Assembly (NCBI GenBank): GCA_963736055.1 | Contig: CAVTNM010000009.1 | Location: 124,001 to 188,000, forward strand | Source of the DNA: AC-32 sp963736055 | Lineage (GTDB): Bacteria; Actinomycetota; Thermoleophilia; Gaiellales; Gaiellaceae | DNA: 64,000 bases | Direction of reading: 5' to 3' | Shown here: positions 49,179-58,001 of the stretch, piece after piece | Position numbering within the stretch: position 1 is the first letter of the stretch | How the letters are laid out: each line of letters starts with the position of its first letter | The notes under the pieces: model-generated | What the model saw: the letters and a program-made list of their open reading frames with translations, nothing else | Databases searched by the model: none | What the model was told of the DNA's origin: nothing | Position numbers and translations under genes: made by a program

Positions 49179-50310
49179 ATGCCAAGACTTCAACGCGGCG
49201 AAGTGTTCAAGCGCAAGGGTCGCGGTCACGCCTACCGCTACTTCGAAAACGGCCGCCGCCGCACTGTCGGCGGCTTCAAGACCAGGGGCGAAGCGATCAG
49301 TGCGCTCGAGCGGGCCCTAGACGTCGCCCGAACGGGCGTCGTCGCCCGGCCCGACATGACCCTCGCCGAGCTGGTCGAGGAGTACGTCGAGCAGCACGTC
49401 GCCGAGGAGAACACGCTCGCGACCCTCGGCTACGCGCTCGAAGCATTCGACCAAGACGTTCGGCGATGTGCGCCTCGACCGCCTCCGGGTGAACGAGCTC
49501 CGCGCGTGGCGCAAGCGCCTGCCGGGGAGCACGGCGTACCCGGCGACGAAGGCGCTGCGGCAGGTGCTCGCCTACGCCGTCGACTGCGGCTACGTGCCCG
49601 AGAACGTCGCGAAGAAGGTCCCGAACCCGGAGCCGAAGCGACCCGAGGTGCAGAGCTTCGACGACTGGGCCGGACTCGAGGCCGTGGCGGCCGAGCTCGG
49701 CTCGCCGCTCCCGATCATCGTCGCGGGCACGGGCCTCCGACCGGAGGAGTGGATCGCGCTTGAGCGCGGCGACATCGACCGGGCGAACGGCGTCTTCCAC
49801 CTGCGGCGTGTCTACATCGACGGCCGCGTGAAGGCGGTCGGGAAGACCGCGGGCTCGATCCCGCGGCTCGTCCCGCTCCGTCAGCACGTGCTCGACGCTC
49901 TCGACGAGCTACCTGCGCGGATCGACACACGGCTCGTCTTCCCGGGCGCGCGTGGCGGTCACCTGAACCTGCACGACTGGCGCCGCGACGAGTGGCATCC
50001 GGCCGTGCGGGCCGCCGGGCTCGCACTCTGCCGCTGCGGTGAGCTCAGCGGTGCACACCCTCGCGCCGGGTGTCGCCGCTTCGAGCGGGCGAAGGGCTCG
50101 CCGACGCCCTACGCGATGCGCCACACCTTCGCCGCCTTCGCGATCGCTGCGGGCATCCCGACGTTCGAGCTCAGCCGCCTCATGGGGACGTCGCTACAGC
50201 AGATCGAGAAGACCTACGGCCACCTTCTGCCCGACGCGATGGAGCGCGGACGGGCCGCCTTCGAGGCCTTCGACGAGCGCCCGTTGAAGGAGCATGTCGC
50301 TGATCAGTAG
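49179..50310 (+). CDS. int: Tyrosine recombinase/integrase, one frameshift
   Basis: With one extra base removed at about 49449 (TTC-G-ACCAAG) the gene gives 376 residues. An AP2-like arm-binding segment (KGRGHAYRYFENGRRRTVGGFKTRGEAISALERAL) is followed by a core-binding SAM-like domain (LAELVEEYVEQH...), then the catalytic domain: R in GTGLRPEEW, RHTFAAFAI, and Y in TYGHLLPD. The His of HxxR is Tyr here (YAMRHTF) and the H/W position is Thr (LMGTS), a pattern I associate with some actinobacterial integrases. ATG 49179 follows GAGGAGG. The shift would inactivate the protein if real. Confidence 0.85.
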
Positions 50311-50328
50311 GGGTACGCGAGCGCCGCT

Positions 50329-50363
50329 CGAAAACGCGGCGTACGGGCGCGTAATGGGCGCGC
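50329..50363 (+). repeat. Element-internal 35-nt repeat, right copy
   Basis: Second copy of the repeat at 40275-40309, same orientation, between the integrase stop and attR, as expected for an arm-type integrase site. Confidence 0.55.
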
Positions 50364-50397
50364 TACGCGCGGCGGGAACGTCGGCCAGTTCATCAAA

Positions 50398-50419
50398 AAG
50401 CCCCGCGTTAGCGGGGCTT
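50398..50419. terminator. Terminator hairpin between integrase and tRNA-Pro
   Basis: AAGCCCCGC (50398-50406) and GCGGGGCTT (50411-50419), 4-nt loop, just downstream of the tRNA 3' end (minus strand). It serves as the replacement tRNA terminator brought by the element; it could also terminate int. Confidence 0.7.
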
Positions 50420-50424
50420 CTTCG

Positions 50425-50468
50425 CATCGGGGCGCCGAGATTTGAACTCGGGACCTCTAGTCCCCCAG
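50425..50468. repeat. attR: 44-nt repeat inside intact tRNA-Pro
   Basis: Identical to 40125-40168. Covers the tRNA 3' end to the anticodon arm, so integration restored a full tRNA on this side. Confidence 0.93.
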
Positions 50469-50500
50469 ACTAGCGCGCTAACCAGGCTGCGCCACGCCCC
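50428..50500 (-). tRNA. tRNA-Pro (anticodon GGG)
   Basis: On the minus strand the sequence folds as a cloverleaf. The acceptor is GGGGCGT/GCGCCCC (with one G-T pair), the D-arm holds AGCCTGGTTA, the anticodon stem is CTAGT/ACTAG with loop CTGGGGG (anticodon GGG), and the T-arm is CCGAG-TTCAAAT-CTCGG. CCA is not encoded. It is the attachment site of the island, and lies 345 bp downstream of proS, the gene for the enzyme that charges it. Confidence 0.95.
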
Positions 50501-50542
50501 GTCCACGCTGACTGTACCGGAGCAGTTGGCCGGCGGCCCGGC

Positions 50543-50845
50543 TCAGGTTCCGAGCCGTTTGTAGAGCCGGTCGATCAGCTCGGGCATCGCTTCGAGCTTG
50601 CGGGTGATCACGCGCAGGCGGTACTCGCGGAAGTGCTCCGGCTCCACGCCGAGGGCCTTCGCGAGTTGGCCGACGACCTTGTCCGAAGGCACCGGCCTGT
50701 TCCCGTGGACGAGGTGATTCAGATATCCGGCGGAGAGCTTCGTCTTGTCGGCCAACGAACGGTAGGTGACGCCCGTCTCCCCCATGAGGCGCTCGATCGT
50801 CGGTCCGAACGGCTCCTCGCTGAACTTCCTGCGCCTTCGCGGCAT
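50543..50845 (-). CDS. XRE-family helix-turn-helix protein
   Basis: The 100-residue protein has a central Cro/CI-type HTH (IERLMGETGVTYRSLADKTKLSAGYLNHLVHGNRPVPSDKVVGQLAKALGVEPEHFREYRL, residues 17-77) with flanking basic segments. ATG 50845 overlaps the stop of proS by one base (TGATG), so it is cotranscribed with proS. It lies just outside attR and so is chromosomal. Target unknown. Confidence 0.85.
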   Translation of the reverse strand: MPRRRRKFSEEPFGPTIERLMGETGVTYRSLADKTKLSAGYLNHLVHGNRPVPSDKVVGQLAKALGVEPEHFREYRLRVITRKLEAMPELIDRLYKRLGT

Positions 50846-52503
50846 CAGACGATGCTTCCCAGCTCGTCGAGCGGCACGCGCCGCTCCTCCCCGCTTTCGC
50901 GCTCGCGCACGTCGGCCGCGCCGTCCTCGAGGGTCTTCTTGCCAACCGTCACACGCAACGGGATGCCGATCAGGTCGGCGTCGGCGAACTTTTCGCCGGC
51001 TCGGGAGTCGCGGTCGTCGAGCAGGACGTCGGCGCCGGCAGCCTCGAGCGCCTGAGCCGCCTGCTCCGCCTGCTCCTCGACGCCGGGCAGAGCAACCACG
51101 TGTACATCGTACGGGGCGATCGACCTTGGCCACGAAATCCCCTGCTCGTCGTGGTGCTGCTCCACTACTGCAGCCATCACACGGCCTGGGCCGATCCCGT
51201 AGCTGCCCATGATCAAGGGGCGCTCGGTCCCGTCCTCGTCGAGGAACCGGGCTTCGAGAGGCGCGGAGAAGCGCGTTTCCAGCTTGAAGATGTGCCCGAC
51301 TTCGATCGCCACCTGTAGACGTAGATGCCCGCCGCAGCGAGGACATGCGTCTCCGGCCCGAACTTCTCGCAAATCGGCGAAGCGGGCCTCGAAGTCGCGT
51401 CCGGCCTGGACGCCTCGGAGGTGCCAGTCGTCGCGGTTGGCACCGACGACGTACTGTCCTTCCCGGAGCGCCTCGTCTGCGAGAACTGCGACCGGCGCGC
51501 CGACCGGCCCGATCGAGCCGCCGTCGGCGCCGAAGGCCTCACGGATCTCCTCCGGGTGAGCAGGCCTGAAGTCGCGGCCGAGCGCCGCGAGGAGCTTCAT
51601 GTCGTTGAGCCGGTCGTCGCCGCGGACGAGGGCGAGCAGCAGGCCCTCGTCGGTCACGACCGGCATTGCCTTCGCGGTCGCGCGCTCGTCGACGCCCAGG
51701 AACTCCGAGACCTCCTGGATCGTGCGCTGGCCCGGTGTCTCGACCTCCTCCGGCGCGCCGAGCTCGTCAGGAAACTCCGGAGCCGAGGGAATCCCCCCGG
51801 CGATCTCGAGATCGGCCGCGTAGTCCCCGTTCTCGCAGATCACGAGCGTGTTCTCGCCTGCGCCGGACGGCGCGAGGAAATCCTGGCTCCCGCTGCCGCC
51901 CATGATCCCGGACTCGGCTGCGACCTCGAGGGCCTCGAGGCCACAGCGCTCGAACATGCGCTTGTAGGCCTCCGAGTGCTTGCGGAAGCTCTCGTCCAGT
52001 CCGGCCTCGTCGCGGTCGAACGAGTAGGCGTCCTTCATGATGAACTCGCGGACTCGGAGCAGCCCTCCCCGGGGCCGCGGCTCGTCGCGCTCCTTGACCG
52101 CGAAGTGGTAGAGGATCTGGGGCAACTGCCGGTAGCTGTGCAGCTCGCGCGCGTGGAAGGTGACGGTCTCCTCGTGCGTCAGCGGCAGGACGTAGTCGCG
52201 CCCGGCGCGGTCCTTGAGCCTGAAGACCTCCGGGATGGAGATGCGCCCCGAGGCCTCCCAGAGCTCGGCGGGCGTCAGCACCGGCATCAGCATCTCCTGG
52301 CCGCCGATCGCGTTCATCTCCTCGCGGATGATCTGGACGACCTTCCGGTGCACGCGCCAGCCGAGCGGCAGGTAGGTCCAGACCCCGGCGCTGACCTGGC
52401 GGATGAAGCCTCCGCGGACGAGCAGCTTGTGGCTCGCCGCCTCGGCGTCCGCAGGATCCTCGCGCAGGGTCGGCAGGAAGAGCTTCGAAGCTCTGGCGAT
52501 CAT
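50845..52503 (-). CDS. proS: Prolyl-tRNA synthetase
   Basis: The 552-residue bacterial-type ProRS is a class II synthetase. Motif 1 is in GFIRQVSAGVWTYLPLGWRVHRKV. Motif 2 is around FAVKERDEPRPRGGLLRVREFIMKDAYSFD. An editing INS domain lies between motifs 2 and 3 (about residues 225-385), removing Ala-tRNA-Pro. Motif 3 is MGSYGIGPGRVMAAVVEQ. A C-terminal anticodon-binding domain ends the protein. It sits with ispG upstream and an XRE gene downstream. A TAGCCT -10-like box is 12 nt before ATG 52503. Confidence 0.96.
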   Translation of the reverse strand: MIARASKLFLPTLREDPADAEAASHKLLVRGGFIRQVSAGVWTYLPLGWRVHRKVVQIIREEMNAIGGQEMLMPVLTPAELWEASGRISIPEVFRLKDRAGRDYVLPLTHEETVTFHARELHSYRQLPQILYHFAVKERDEPRPRGGLLRVREFIMKDAYSFDRDEAGLDESFRKHSEAYKRMFERCGLEALEVAAESGIMGGSGSQDFLAPSGAGENTLVICENGDYAADLEIAGGIPSAPEFPDELGAPEEVETPGQRTIQEVSEFLGVDERATAKAMPVVTDEGLLLALVRGDDRLNDMKLLAALGRDFRPAHPEEIREAFGADGGSIGPVGAPVAVLADEALREGQYVVGANRDDWHLRGVQAGRDFEARFADLREVRAGDACPRCGGHLRLQVAIEVGHIFKLETRFSAPLEARFLDEDGTERPLIMGSYGIGPGRVMAAVVEQHHDEQGISWPRSIAPYDVHVVALPGVEEQAEQAAQALEAAGADVLLDDRDSRAGEKFADADLIGIPLRVTVGKKTLEDGAADVRERESGEERRVPLDELGSIV

Positions 52504-52518
52504 CGTTGCCCGGGCAGG

Positions 52519-53652
52519 CTACTCCAGCGGGATCATGCTCGCCTCTGCCATGGCCAAGGCGGCGGGCTTCGCCATCTTGAGGCGCTTGGGGCGGTGCATG
52601 CCGTCGGCGATCCACTTGTCGATCTCGTGGAAGAGCTCGTCGACCAGGATGTCCGAGGAGACCTTCTTCAGCACGCGGCCGTGGGCGTAGACGAATCCGA
52701 CGTCGCGGCCGCCGGCGATTCCGAAGTCGGCGTCCCCCGCCTCACCCGGGCCGTTGACAGCGCAGCCGAGCACCGCGACCTCGAAGTGCTGCGGGTACGC
52801 GTGAAGCCGCTCCTCGACGACCTCCGCGAGTGTCTGCACGCCGACGTTGTCGCGGCCGCAGGACGGACAGGCGATCATGACCGGCCCCCGCTCGCGGAGA
52901 CCGAGCGCCTTGAGGATCTCGTAGGCGGCCTTGACCTCCTCGACCGGGTCGGCCGTCAGCGAGACCCGGACCGTGTCGCCGATCCCGTCCACGAGCAGGG
53001 CACCCATGCCGACGGCGCTCTTGATCGAGCCCGAGTAGGGAGTTCCCGCCTCGGTCACGCCGAGATGCAGCGGATACGGCACCTTCGAGGCCAGCAGCCG
53101 GTAGGCCCGGATCATCGTCGGCACGTGGCTCGACTTGACGGAGATCTTGAACTCGTAGAAGCCGAGGCTCTCGAGCAGGCGGACCTCCTCGAGAGCGGCC
53201 TCGACGAGCGCCTCCGCCTGGTCCTGCTGGGCGAGCTCGGCCAGGTGCTTCGGCAGCGAGCCCGAGTTCGCGCCGATGCGCATCGGGATCCCGGCCGCCT
53301 TGGCCGCGCGGACGACCTCCGCGACCTTGTCGGGGCCGCCGATGTTGCCCGGGTTGATCCGGACGGCGGCGACGCCGGCCTCGATCGCTCGCAGGGCGAG
53401 GCTGGCGTTGAAGTGGATGTCGGCGATCACCGGGATGGGCGAGAGCCGGACGATCCTCGGCAGCGCGTCGGCGTCCTCGCTCTTCGGCACGGCAACGCGC
53501 ACGACCTCGCAGCCTGCAGAGGCCAGAGAGGCGATCTGCGCCGTCGTCGCCTCGACGTCGTGCGTTTTGGTGAGCGTCATCGACTGGACGACGACCGGCG
53601 CGCCGCCGCCGATCTCGACGTTGCCTACGGTGATGTGACGCTGACTTGCCAT
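52519..53652 (-). CDS. ispG: 4-hydroxy-3-methylbut-2-en-1-yl diphosphate synthase (IspG/GcpE)
   Basis: IspG reduces MEcPP to HMBPP in the MEP isoprenoid pathway using a [4Fe-4S] cluster. The 377-residue, two-domain (short, bacterial) form has the TIM-barrel start (HITVGNVEIGGGAPVVVQSMT) and the C-terminal cluster motifs CPSCGRDN and LGCAVNGPGEAGDADFGIAGG. A TACAAT -10 box lies 8 nt before ATG 53652. dxr, another MEP gene, is two genes upstream on the same strand. Confidence 0.95.
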   Translation of the reverse strand: MASQRHITVGNVEIGGGAPVVVQSMTLTKTHDVEATTAQIASLASAGCEVVRVAVPKSEDADALPRIVRLSPIPVIADIHFNASLALRAIEAGVAAVRINPGNIGGPDKVAEVVRAAKAAGIPMRIGANSGSLPKHLAELAQQDQAEALVEAALEEVRLLESLGFYEFKISVKSSHVPTMIRAYRLLASKVPYPLHLGVTEAGTPYSGSIKSAVGMGALLVDGIGDTVRVSLTADPVEEVKAAYEILKALGLRERGPVMIACPSCGRDNVGVQTLAEVVEERLHAYPQHFEVAVLGCAVNGPGEAGDADFGIAGGRDVGFVYAHGRVLKKVSSDILVDELFHEIDKWIADGMHRPKRLKMAKPAALAMAEASMIPLE

Positions 53653-53660
53653 CGCGCTCG

Positions 53661-53666
53661 ATTGTA
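53661..53666 (-). promoter_or_regulatory. -10 box of ispG
   Basis: TACAAT on the minus strand, 8 nt before ATG 53652, giving a leaderless or nearly leaderless transcript. It lies between ispG and the tandem repeat array. Confidence 0.5.
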
Positions 53667-53694
53667 GAAGTTCGCGCTTCAGCGACAGGCTATT

Positions 53695-54061
53695 GGCACC
53701 GATTCACCCGCCGCGGATGTTCCCGATGTCCCTCGGCGTCGCTTGCGATGCCGAGTGAGAGCGCCTACGGGCTTTGCCCGCGGACGCGTCTTCTCGCACC
53801 TCGATGGCACCGATTCACCCGCCGCGGATGTTCCCGATGTCCCTCGGCGTCGCTTGCGATGCCGAGTGAGAGCGCCTGCGGGCTTTGCCCGCGGACGCGT
53901 CTTGCGCACCTCGATGGCACCGGTTCATCCGCCGCTGATGTTCCCGATGTCCCTCGGCGTCGCTTGCGATGCCGAGTGAGAGCGCCTGCGGGCTTTGCCC
54001 GCGGACGCGTCTTGCGCACCTCGATGGCACCGGTTCAGCCGCCGCGGATGTTCCCGATGTC
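53695..54061. repeat. Tandem array, 3.3 copies of a 110-bp unit, seeded by the rseP 3' end
   Basis: Units start at 53695, 53806, 53916 and 54026 (periods 111, 110, 110; the last is partial). Each unit holds a copy of the last codons and stop region of rseP (CCGCCGCGGATGTTCCCGAT), a hairpin CTCGGCGTCGC-TT-GCGATGCCGAG, and a second hairpin GCGGGC-TTT-GCCCGC. Copies are nearly identical (a few changes), so the expansion is recent. It fills the gap between rseP and ispG. Confidence 0.92.
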
Positions 54062-55265
54062 ATTGGACAGCCCGACGAAGAACAGCAACAGCACCAGGGC
54101 GATCCCGACCGCCGACACCCGTTCGTAGACCACCCGGCCTACCGCCCGGCCGCGGAGGCCCTCGATGATCGAGAACGCCATGTGGCCGCCGTCGAGGGGG
54201 AGCAGGGGCAACAGGTTCAGGAGCGCGAGCGAGAGGCTGATCAGCGCAAGCACCTGGAGGTACTCGCGGTAGCCCACCTGCACCGCCTTGCTCGACTGAC
54301 GCACGATCCCCACGGGTGTGGACACTTCCTTCCGCCCCGAGCCGGTCACGACATGCGTCAGCCACGAGCCCATCGCCTTGGTCACGAGCCACGTGTCCTG
54401 GCCCGCAAGGCCAACCGCGTGGATGGGGCCGTAGCGCTTGTACTTCACCGCCGACGGATGGAATCCGACCGTGTACACGCCTTCGGTCTTCTGCGGTCGC
54501 GCAGGTCGGAGCTCCACGTACTTCCCGTCGCGCACGACGGAGATCACGATCGGCTGTCCGTTGCTCCGGTGGATCGCATTCCGGACGTCCTTGAAGTCGT
54601 ACGTGGGAACGCGGTTGATGCCCACGATGACGTCACCTGCCGCTAGGCCCTGCGGCCGCCGCCGGGGAGCCCGGGATGACGTCGCCAACCCGCCGTGACG
54701 CGTCGGAGGGGATGCCGATGACGTAGACCGACGCCAGCAGCGCGATCGCGAAGAGCAGGTTGGCGCCGGGCCCGGCCGCGATCACCACGAGCCGCTTCCA
54801 GGTCCGTTGTCGCCAGTAGGCGTCCGAGCCGAGCGCGTCGGCGAGCTCGTTGAGCCCACGGTCGGCCGCGCGGCGGGCGTTCGCCGACAGCGGCGCCTCT
54901 CGCATCGCGCGCTCGAGCTCGGGCAAGCCGTTCCGCGCGGCTGCGAAATCGCCCTGGTCGATGCTGCGCTTCACGCGCTCGACCTCCGGGAGCAGGCGCG
55001 GAGACTCGTAGAGGGCCGGCCCGAAATGCACGTCCAGGTCGGACGGCGCGGGCCGGTGCATGCCCGGGATCTTGACGTAGCCACCGAGCGGGATCGCGCC
55101 CAGCCCGTACTCGATGCCGTTGCGCGTCGTCTTCAGCACGGCCGGAGGGAACCCGATGTAGAAGCGCCGCGGCCGCATGCCGACCGCGCGTGCCGTGAAG
55201 AAGTGGCCTGCCTCGTGGATCAGGATCAGGAGCGCGAGACCGGCGATGGAGACGAACACGCTCAT
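54035..55265 (-). CDS. rseP: Site-2 protease RseP/RIP metalloprotease, one frameshift
   Basis: An intramembrane zinc protease acting on anti-sigma factors and signal-peptide remnants. The N-terminal membrane helix has HExxH (ILIHEAGHFF). PLGGYVKIPG is the conserved loop, and a second membrane segment follows (LVVIAAGPGANLLFAIALL). A PDZ domain is interrupted by the shift: VGDVIPGSPAAAAG / LAAGDVIVGINRVPTYDF joins cleanly if one base in 54646-54647 is removed. The C-terminal motif is NLLPLLPLDGGHMAFSIIEGLRG. An insertion of about 60 charged residues sits before the second helix. Start ATG 55265 or 55274. About 410 codons. Confidence 0.88.
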
Positions 55266-55347
55266 GCCCGGCATCCCAGCTTTGTGCCGGCTCGCCGGCG
55301 CTGGACGGACGGAGGGCTGGAGGGCTGAAACCGGACGCGTAGCGTGC

Positions 55348-56409
55348 TCATGCGACCGGGAGGCCTCTCTCGGCAAGTCGGCGGGCTTCCGCGTCCGCGT
55401 GCACCAACTCATCTAGGTGGCGCGCGGCGGCGCCGTCAATCCCGGCCAGCGCCTCCTCGACCGTGGCGGCGATGCCGAGGAACGGCAGGCGGCCGTCGAG
55501 GAACGCGGCTACGGCGACCTCGTTGGCGGCGTTGAAGGCGCACGGATATGTGCCGCCCTCCTCCCCGGCCCGGCGCGCCAGCGCCAGCAGCGGGAACGTC
55601 TCGAGGTCGGGCGGCTCGAACTCGAGCACGAGGCCGCTCGAAAAGTCGAGCGGGGCCACCGGGGTGGCCGAGCGGTCCGGATACGTGAGCGCGAACGAGA
55701 TCGGGACGCGCATGTCCGGGTAGCCGAGATGCGCGAGCGAGGCTCCGTCGCGGAAGCGCACGAGCGCGTGGACCACCGAGGTCGGCTGGAGCACGACCTC
55801 GATCCGCTCGAACGGAAGGCCGAAGAGGAAGTGCGCCTCGAGTAGCTCGAGACCCTTGTTCGCGAGGGTCGCCGAGTCGACGGTGATCTTCGGCCCCATC
55901 TGCCAGGTCGGGTGCGCCAGCGCCTCATCGGGTGTCACGTCTTCGAGCTCGTCACGGCTACGGCCGCGGAAAGGCCCGCCCGATCCGGTCAGCACGAGCG
56001 AGTCCACCTGATCGGCGCTCTTGCCCTCGAGGCACTGGAAGGCGGCCGAGTGCTCGCTGTCCACGGGCAGGAGGAGCCCTCCGCCCTGCTCCTGGGCGGC
56101 GAGGGCGAGCTCCCCGGCAGCTACCAGGCTTTCCTTGTTGGCGAGCGCGAGAGTGACGCCGTGCTCGAGGGCCCAGAGCGTCGCCGGAAGCCCGGCGAAC
56201 CCGACGACCGCGTTCAGGACGACATCGGGCTGGGCGCGATCGAGCAGCTCGGTCAGGTCGCCTCCGACCTGGGTCAACGGCGCAAGGCCGTCGACCGGCC
56301 GCGAGCCTGACGCCGCGGCCACGAGCTCGAGCTCGGGGTGGCTCTCGACGATCTCCACGGCCTGGCGGCCGATAGAGCCTGTGGCCCCGAGCAGGGCGAT
56401 CCGTTTCAT
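55348..56409 (-). CDS. dxr: 1-deoxy-D-xylulose 5-phosphate reductoisomerase
   Basis: DXR makes MEP from DXP with NADPH and a divalent metal, the first committed step of the MEP pathway. The 353-residue protein has the dinucleotide motif GATGSIGRQ at the N-terminus, LANKESLVAAG, the metal ligands in PVDSEHSA (Asp/Glu), LTGSGGPFR, HPTWQMGPKITVDSATLANKGLE and the substrate motif QPTSVVHALVRF. TACACT lies 8 nt before ATG 56409. It precedes rseP by 82 nt, the same order as in many actinobacteria. Confidence 0.96.
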   Translation of the reverse strand: MKRIALLGATGSIGRQAVEIVESHPELELVAAASGSRPVDGLAPLTQVGGDLTELLDRAQPDVVLNAVVGFAGLPATLWALEHGVTLALANKESLVAAGELALAAQEQGGGLLLPVDSEHSAAFQCLEGKSADQVDSLVLTGSGGPFRGRSRDELEDVTPDEALAHPTWQMGPKITVDSATLANKGLELLEAHFLFGLPFERIEVVLQPTSVVHALVRFRDGASLAHLGYPDMRVPISFALTYPDRSATPVAPLDFSSGLVLEFEPPDLETFPLLALARRAGEEGGTYPCAFNAANEVAVAAFLDGRLPFLGIAATVEEALAGIDGAAARHLDELVHADAEARRLAERGLPVA

Positions 56410-56417
56410 TCCGTCGA

Positions 56418-56423
56418 AGTGTA
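56418..56423 (-). promoter_or_regulatory. -10 box of dxr
   Basis: TACACT on the minus strand, 8 nt before ATG 56409. Confidence 0.45.
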
Positions 56424-56449
56424 CGGCCGCCTCCTGTCCTCGGATCGCC

Positions 56450-57247
56450 CTAGGTGAGAGCCAGAATCGTGTAGTAGGCGGCGACGGCGGCGAAGAGGAG
56501 CGAGTCGATCCGGTCGAGCACGCCTCCGTGCCCGCCGAGCAGCCGGCCGGTGTCCTTCACTTGAAGGTCGCGCTTGATCGCCGACTCGAAGAGATCTCCC
56601 AGCGGAGCGGCGACGGCGATCACGGCGCCGAGGACGAGCGAGCGCCAGACATCCAGGAAGTCGGAGCGGTAGAGCGCGAAAAACGGCACGAGAACCGCGA
56701 TGACCGCGCCCGCGATCAGGCCCTCCCAGGTCTTCCCCGGCGAGATCGTGGGCGCGAGGCGGTGCCGCCCGACCAGAACGCCGGCGAAGTACGCGACCGT
56801 GTCCGATGCGAACACTGCGAGCAGCACCGTGAAGACCGCCAGCCGCCCGTCGTCCGTGGGCGAGATCGCGCGGAGCAGGATCACGTTCGCAAGACCGAGG
56901 CCGACCCACGCGGCTCCCAGGACCGTCGTGCCCACCGCGACCGTGATCGACTGCCGCGTGTGGGAGATGCCCTTGAGCACGAACGCAAGCGCAATGGTCG
57001 TGAGGAATCCCGCCGCCATCCAGTCCTGTCCGCCCAGCCAGGCGCCCAGCAGGGCGAGCACCGCCCCGGTGTAGCCCGCGAGGACGAGCGGGCGCAGCGG
57101 TCGCGCGATGAAGAAGAACTCGTGGAGTGCGAGCATCGCCGCCACGGCCGCAAGCGCGAACAACCACCAGTCTCCGAGCCAGACCAGGTAGAGAACGACC
57201 GGCAGCCCGACGACCGACACGAGGATGCGGGACCAGAAAGGGCTCAT
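56450..57247 (-). CDS. cdsA: Phosphatidate cytidylyltransferase
   Basis: CdsA makes CDP-diacylglycerol from phosphatidic acid and CTP in the membrane. The 265-residue protein has about seven hydrophobic helices. The signature is SDTVAYFAGVLVGRHRLAPTISPGKTWEGLIAG, followed by APLGDLFESAIKRDLQVKDTGRLLGGHGGVLDRIDSLLF, which includes the metal-binding S-x3-K-R-x4-K-D motif. ATG 57247 overlaps the uppS stop by 4 nt. Confidence 0.95.
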   Translation of the reverse strand: MSPFWSRILVSVVGLPVVLYLVWLGDWWLFALAAVAAMLALHEFFFIARPLRPLVLAGYTGAVLALLGAWLGGQDWMAAGFLTTIALAFVLKGISHTRQSITVAVGTTVLGAAWVGLGLANVILLRAISPTDDGRLAVFTVLLAVFASDTVAYFAGVLVGRHRLAPTISPGKTWEGLIAGAVIAVLVPFFALYRSDFLDVWRSLVLGAVIAVAAPLGDLFESAIKRDLQVKDTGRLLGGHGGVLDRIDSLLFAAVAAYYTILALT

Positions 57248-57993
57248 CTTCCGCCGAAGCGGCGGCGTCTGCGCGCGTAGGCGGCCAGTGCGTGCTCGAG
57301 CTCTCGCCGGCCGAAATCCGGCCAGAGCCGGTCGAGGAACACCAGCTCCGAGTAGGCGAGCTGCCAGAGCAGGAAGTTCGAGATCCGCAACTCGCCCGAG
57401 GTGCGGATGAGCAGGTCGGGATCGGGGAGCTCGGGCGCGTAGAGATTGGCGCGAAACACGTTCTCGTCGATCTCGCTCGGCTCGACACCTGCCTCGATCA
57501 GCCTTCGCGCCGCCTCGACGAGCTCCGCCCGGCCGCCGTAGTCGAACGCGATCCAGAGGTTGAGGCGTTCGTTCTGTGCGGTGTCCTCCTCCAGGCCGGC
57601 CATCTGCTCCTGCAGCTGCGCCGGTGCTCGGTCTCGCCTGCCGATGAAACGGGTGCGCACTCCCTGTCGAGCCAGGTCGGGGAGCTCGCGCTCGATCGTC
57701 TCGCCGAAGATGTCCATCAGCGAGTCGACCTCTCCGGGCGGGCGCGACCAGTTCTCGGTCGAGAAGGCATAGACGACGAGCGTCTCCACTCCCAGGTCGA
57801 TCGCGGCCTCGACGGTTCGGCGCAGCGCCTTCGTCCCCGCGCGATGGCCGGCGGCCACCGGCAGGCCGCGGCGCCTGGCCCAGCGCCCGTTCCCGTCCAT
57901 GATGATCGCGACGGCACGGGCGACTTCCGGGAGCTGTGGCTCCGGCGCGAGCTTCGCGCCGCGCAAGCTACGGATCCGGGTGAGCAGCTTCAT
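57244..57993 (-). CDS. uppS: Isoprenyl transferase (undecaprenyl diphosphate synthase type)
   Basis: A cis-prenyltransferase that makes the C55 (or shorter) carrier lipid for cell-wall synthesis. The 249-residue protein has the catalytic MDGNGRWARRRGLPVAAGHRAG region (Asp ligand to Mg), YAFSTENWSRP, LNLWIAFDYGGRAELVEA and DPDLLIRTSGELRISNFLLWQLAYSELVF. Chain length cannot be read from sequence. ATG 57993 is separated from the frr stop by 8 nt. The frame is open further upstream only because frr is frameshifted. Confidence 0.95.
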   Translation of the reverse strand: MKLLTRIRSLRGAKLAPEPQLPEVARAVAIIMDGNGRWARRRGLPVAAGHRAGTKALRRTVEAAIDLGVETLVVYAFSTENWSRPPGEVDSLMDIFGETIERELPDLARQGVRTRFIGRRDRAPAQLQEQMAGLEEDTAQNERLNLWIAFDYGGRAELVEAARRLIEAGVEPSEIDENVFRANLYAPELPDPDLLIRTSGELRISNFLLWQLAYSELVFLDRLWPDFGRRELEHALAAYARRRRRFGGR

Positions 57994-58001
57994 GCCGAGA
58001 C

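Larger units (their letters stand above)
40125..50468. mobile_element. 10.3-kb integrative element in tRNA-Pro(GGG)
   Basis: Bounded by the 44-nt direct repeats attL and attR, with a tyrosine integrase and an excisionase-like gene next to the intact tRNA. Cargo: a DUF4429-like protein, a zinc ribbon, a HARE-HTH-like protein, a HEPN-motif protein, an Mrr-type restriction enzyme, two coiled-coil or Glu/Ala-rich proteins, a GAP-family membrane protein and several unknowns. There is no relaxase, coupling ATPase, phage structural gene or recognisable primase, so it is a genomic island or satellite-like element rather than a complete ICE or prophage. Confidence 0.9.

Noticed and set aside
53695..54061. 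CRISPR array
   Set aside because: Units are 110 bp and almost wholly repeated, with no unique spacers and no cas genes; it is a tandem duplication.
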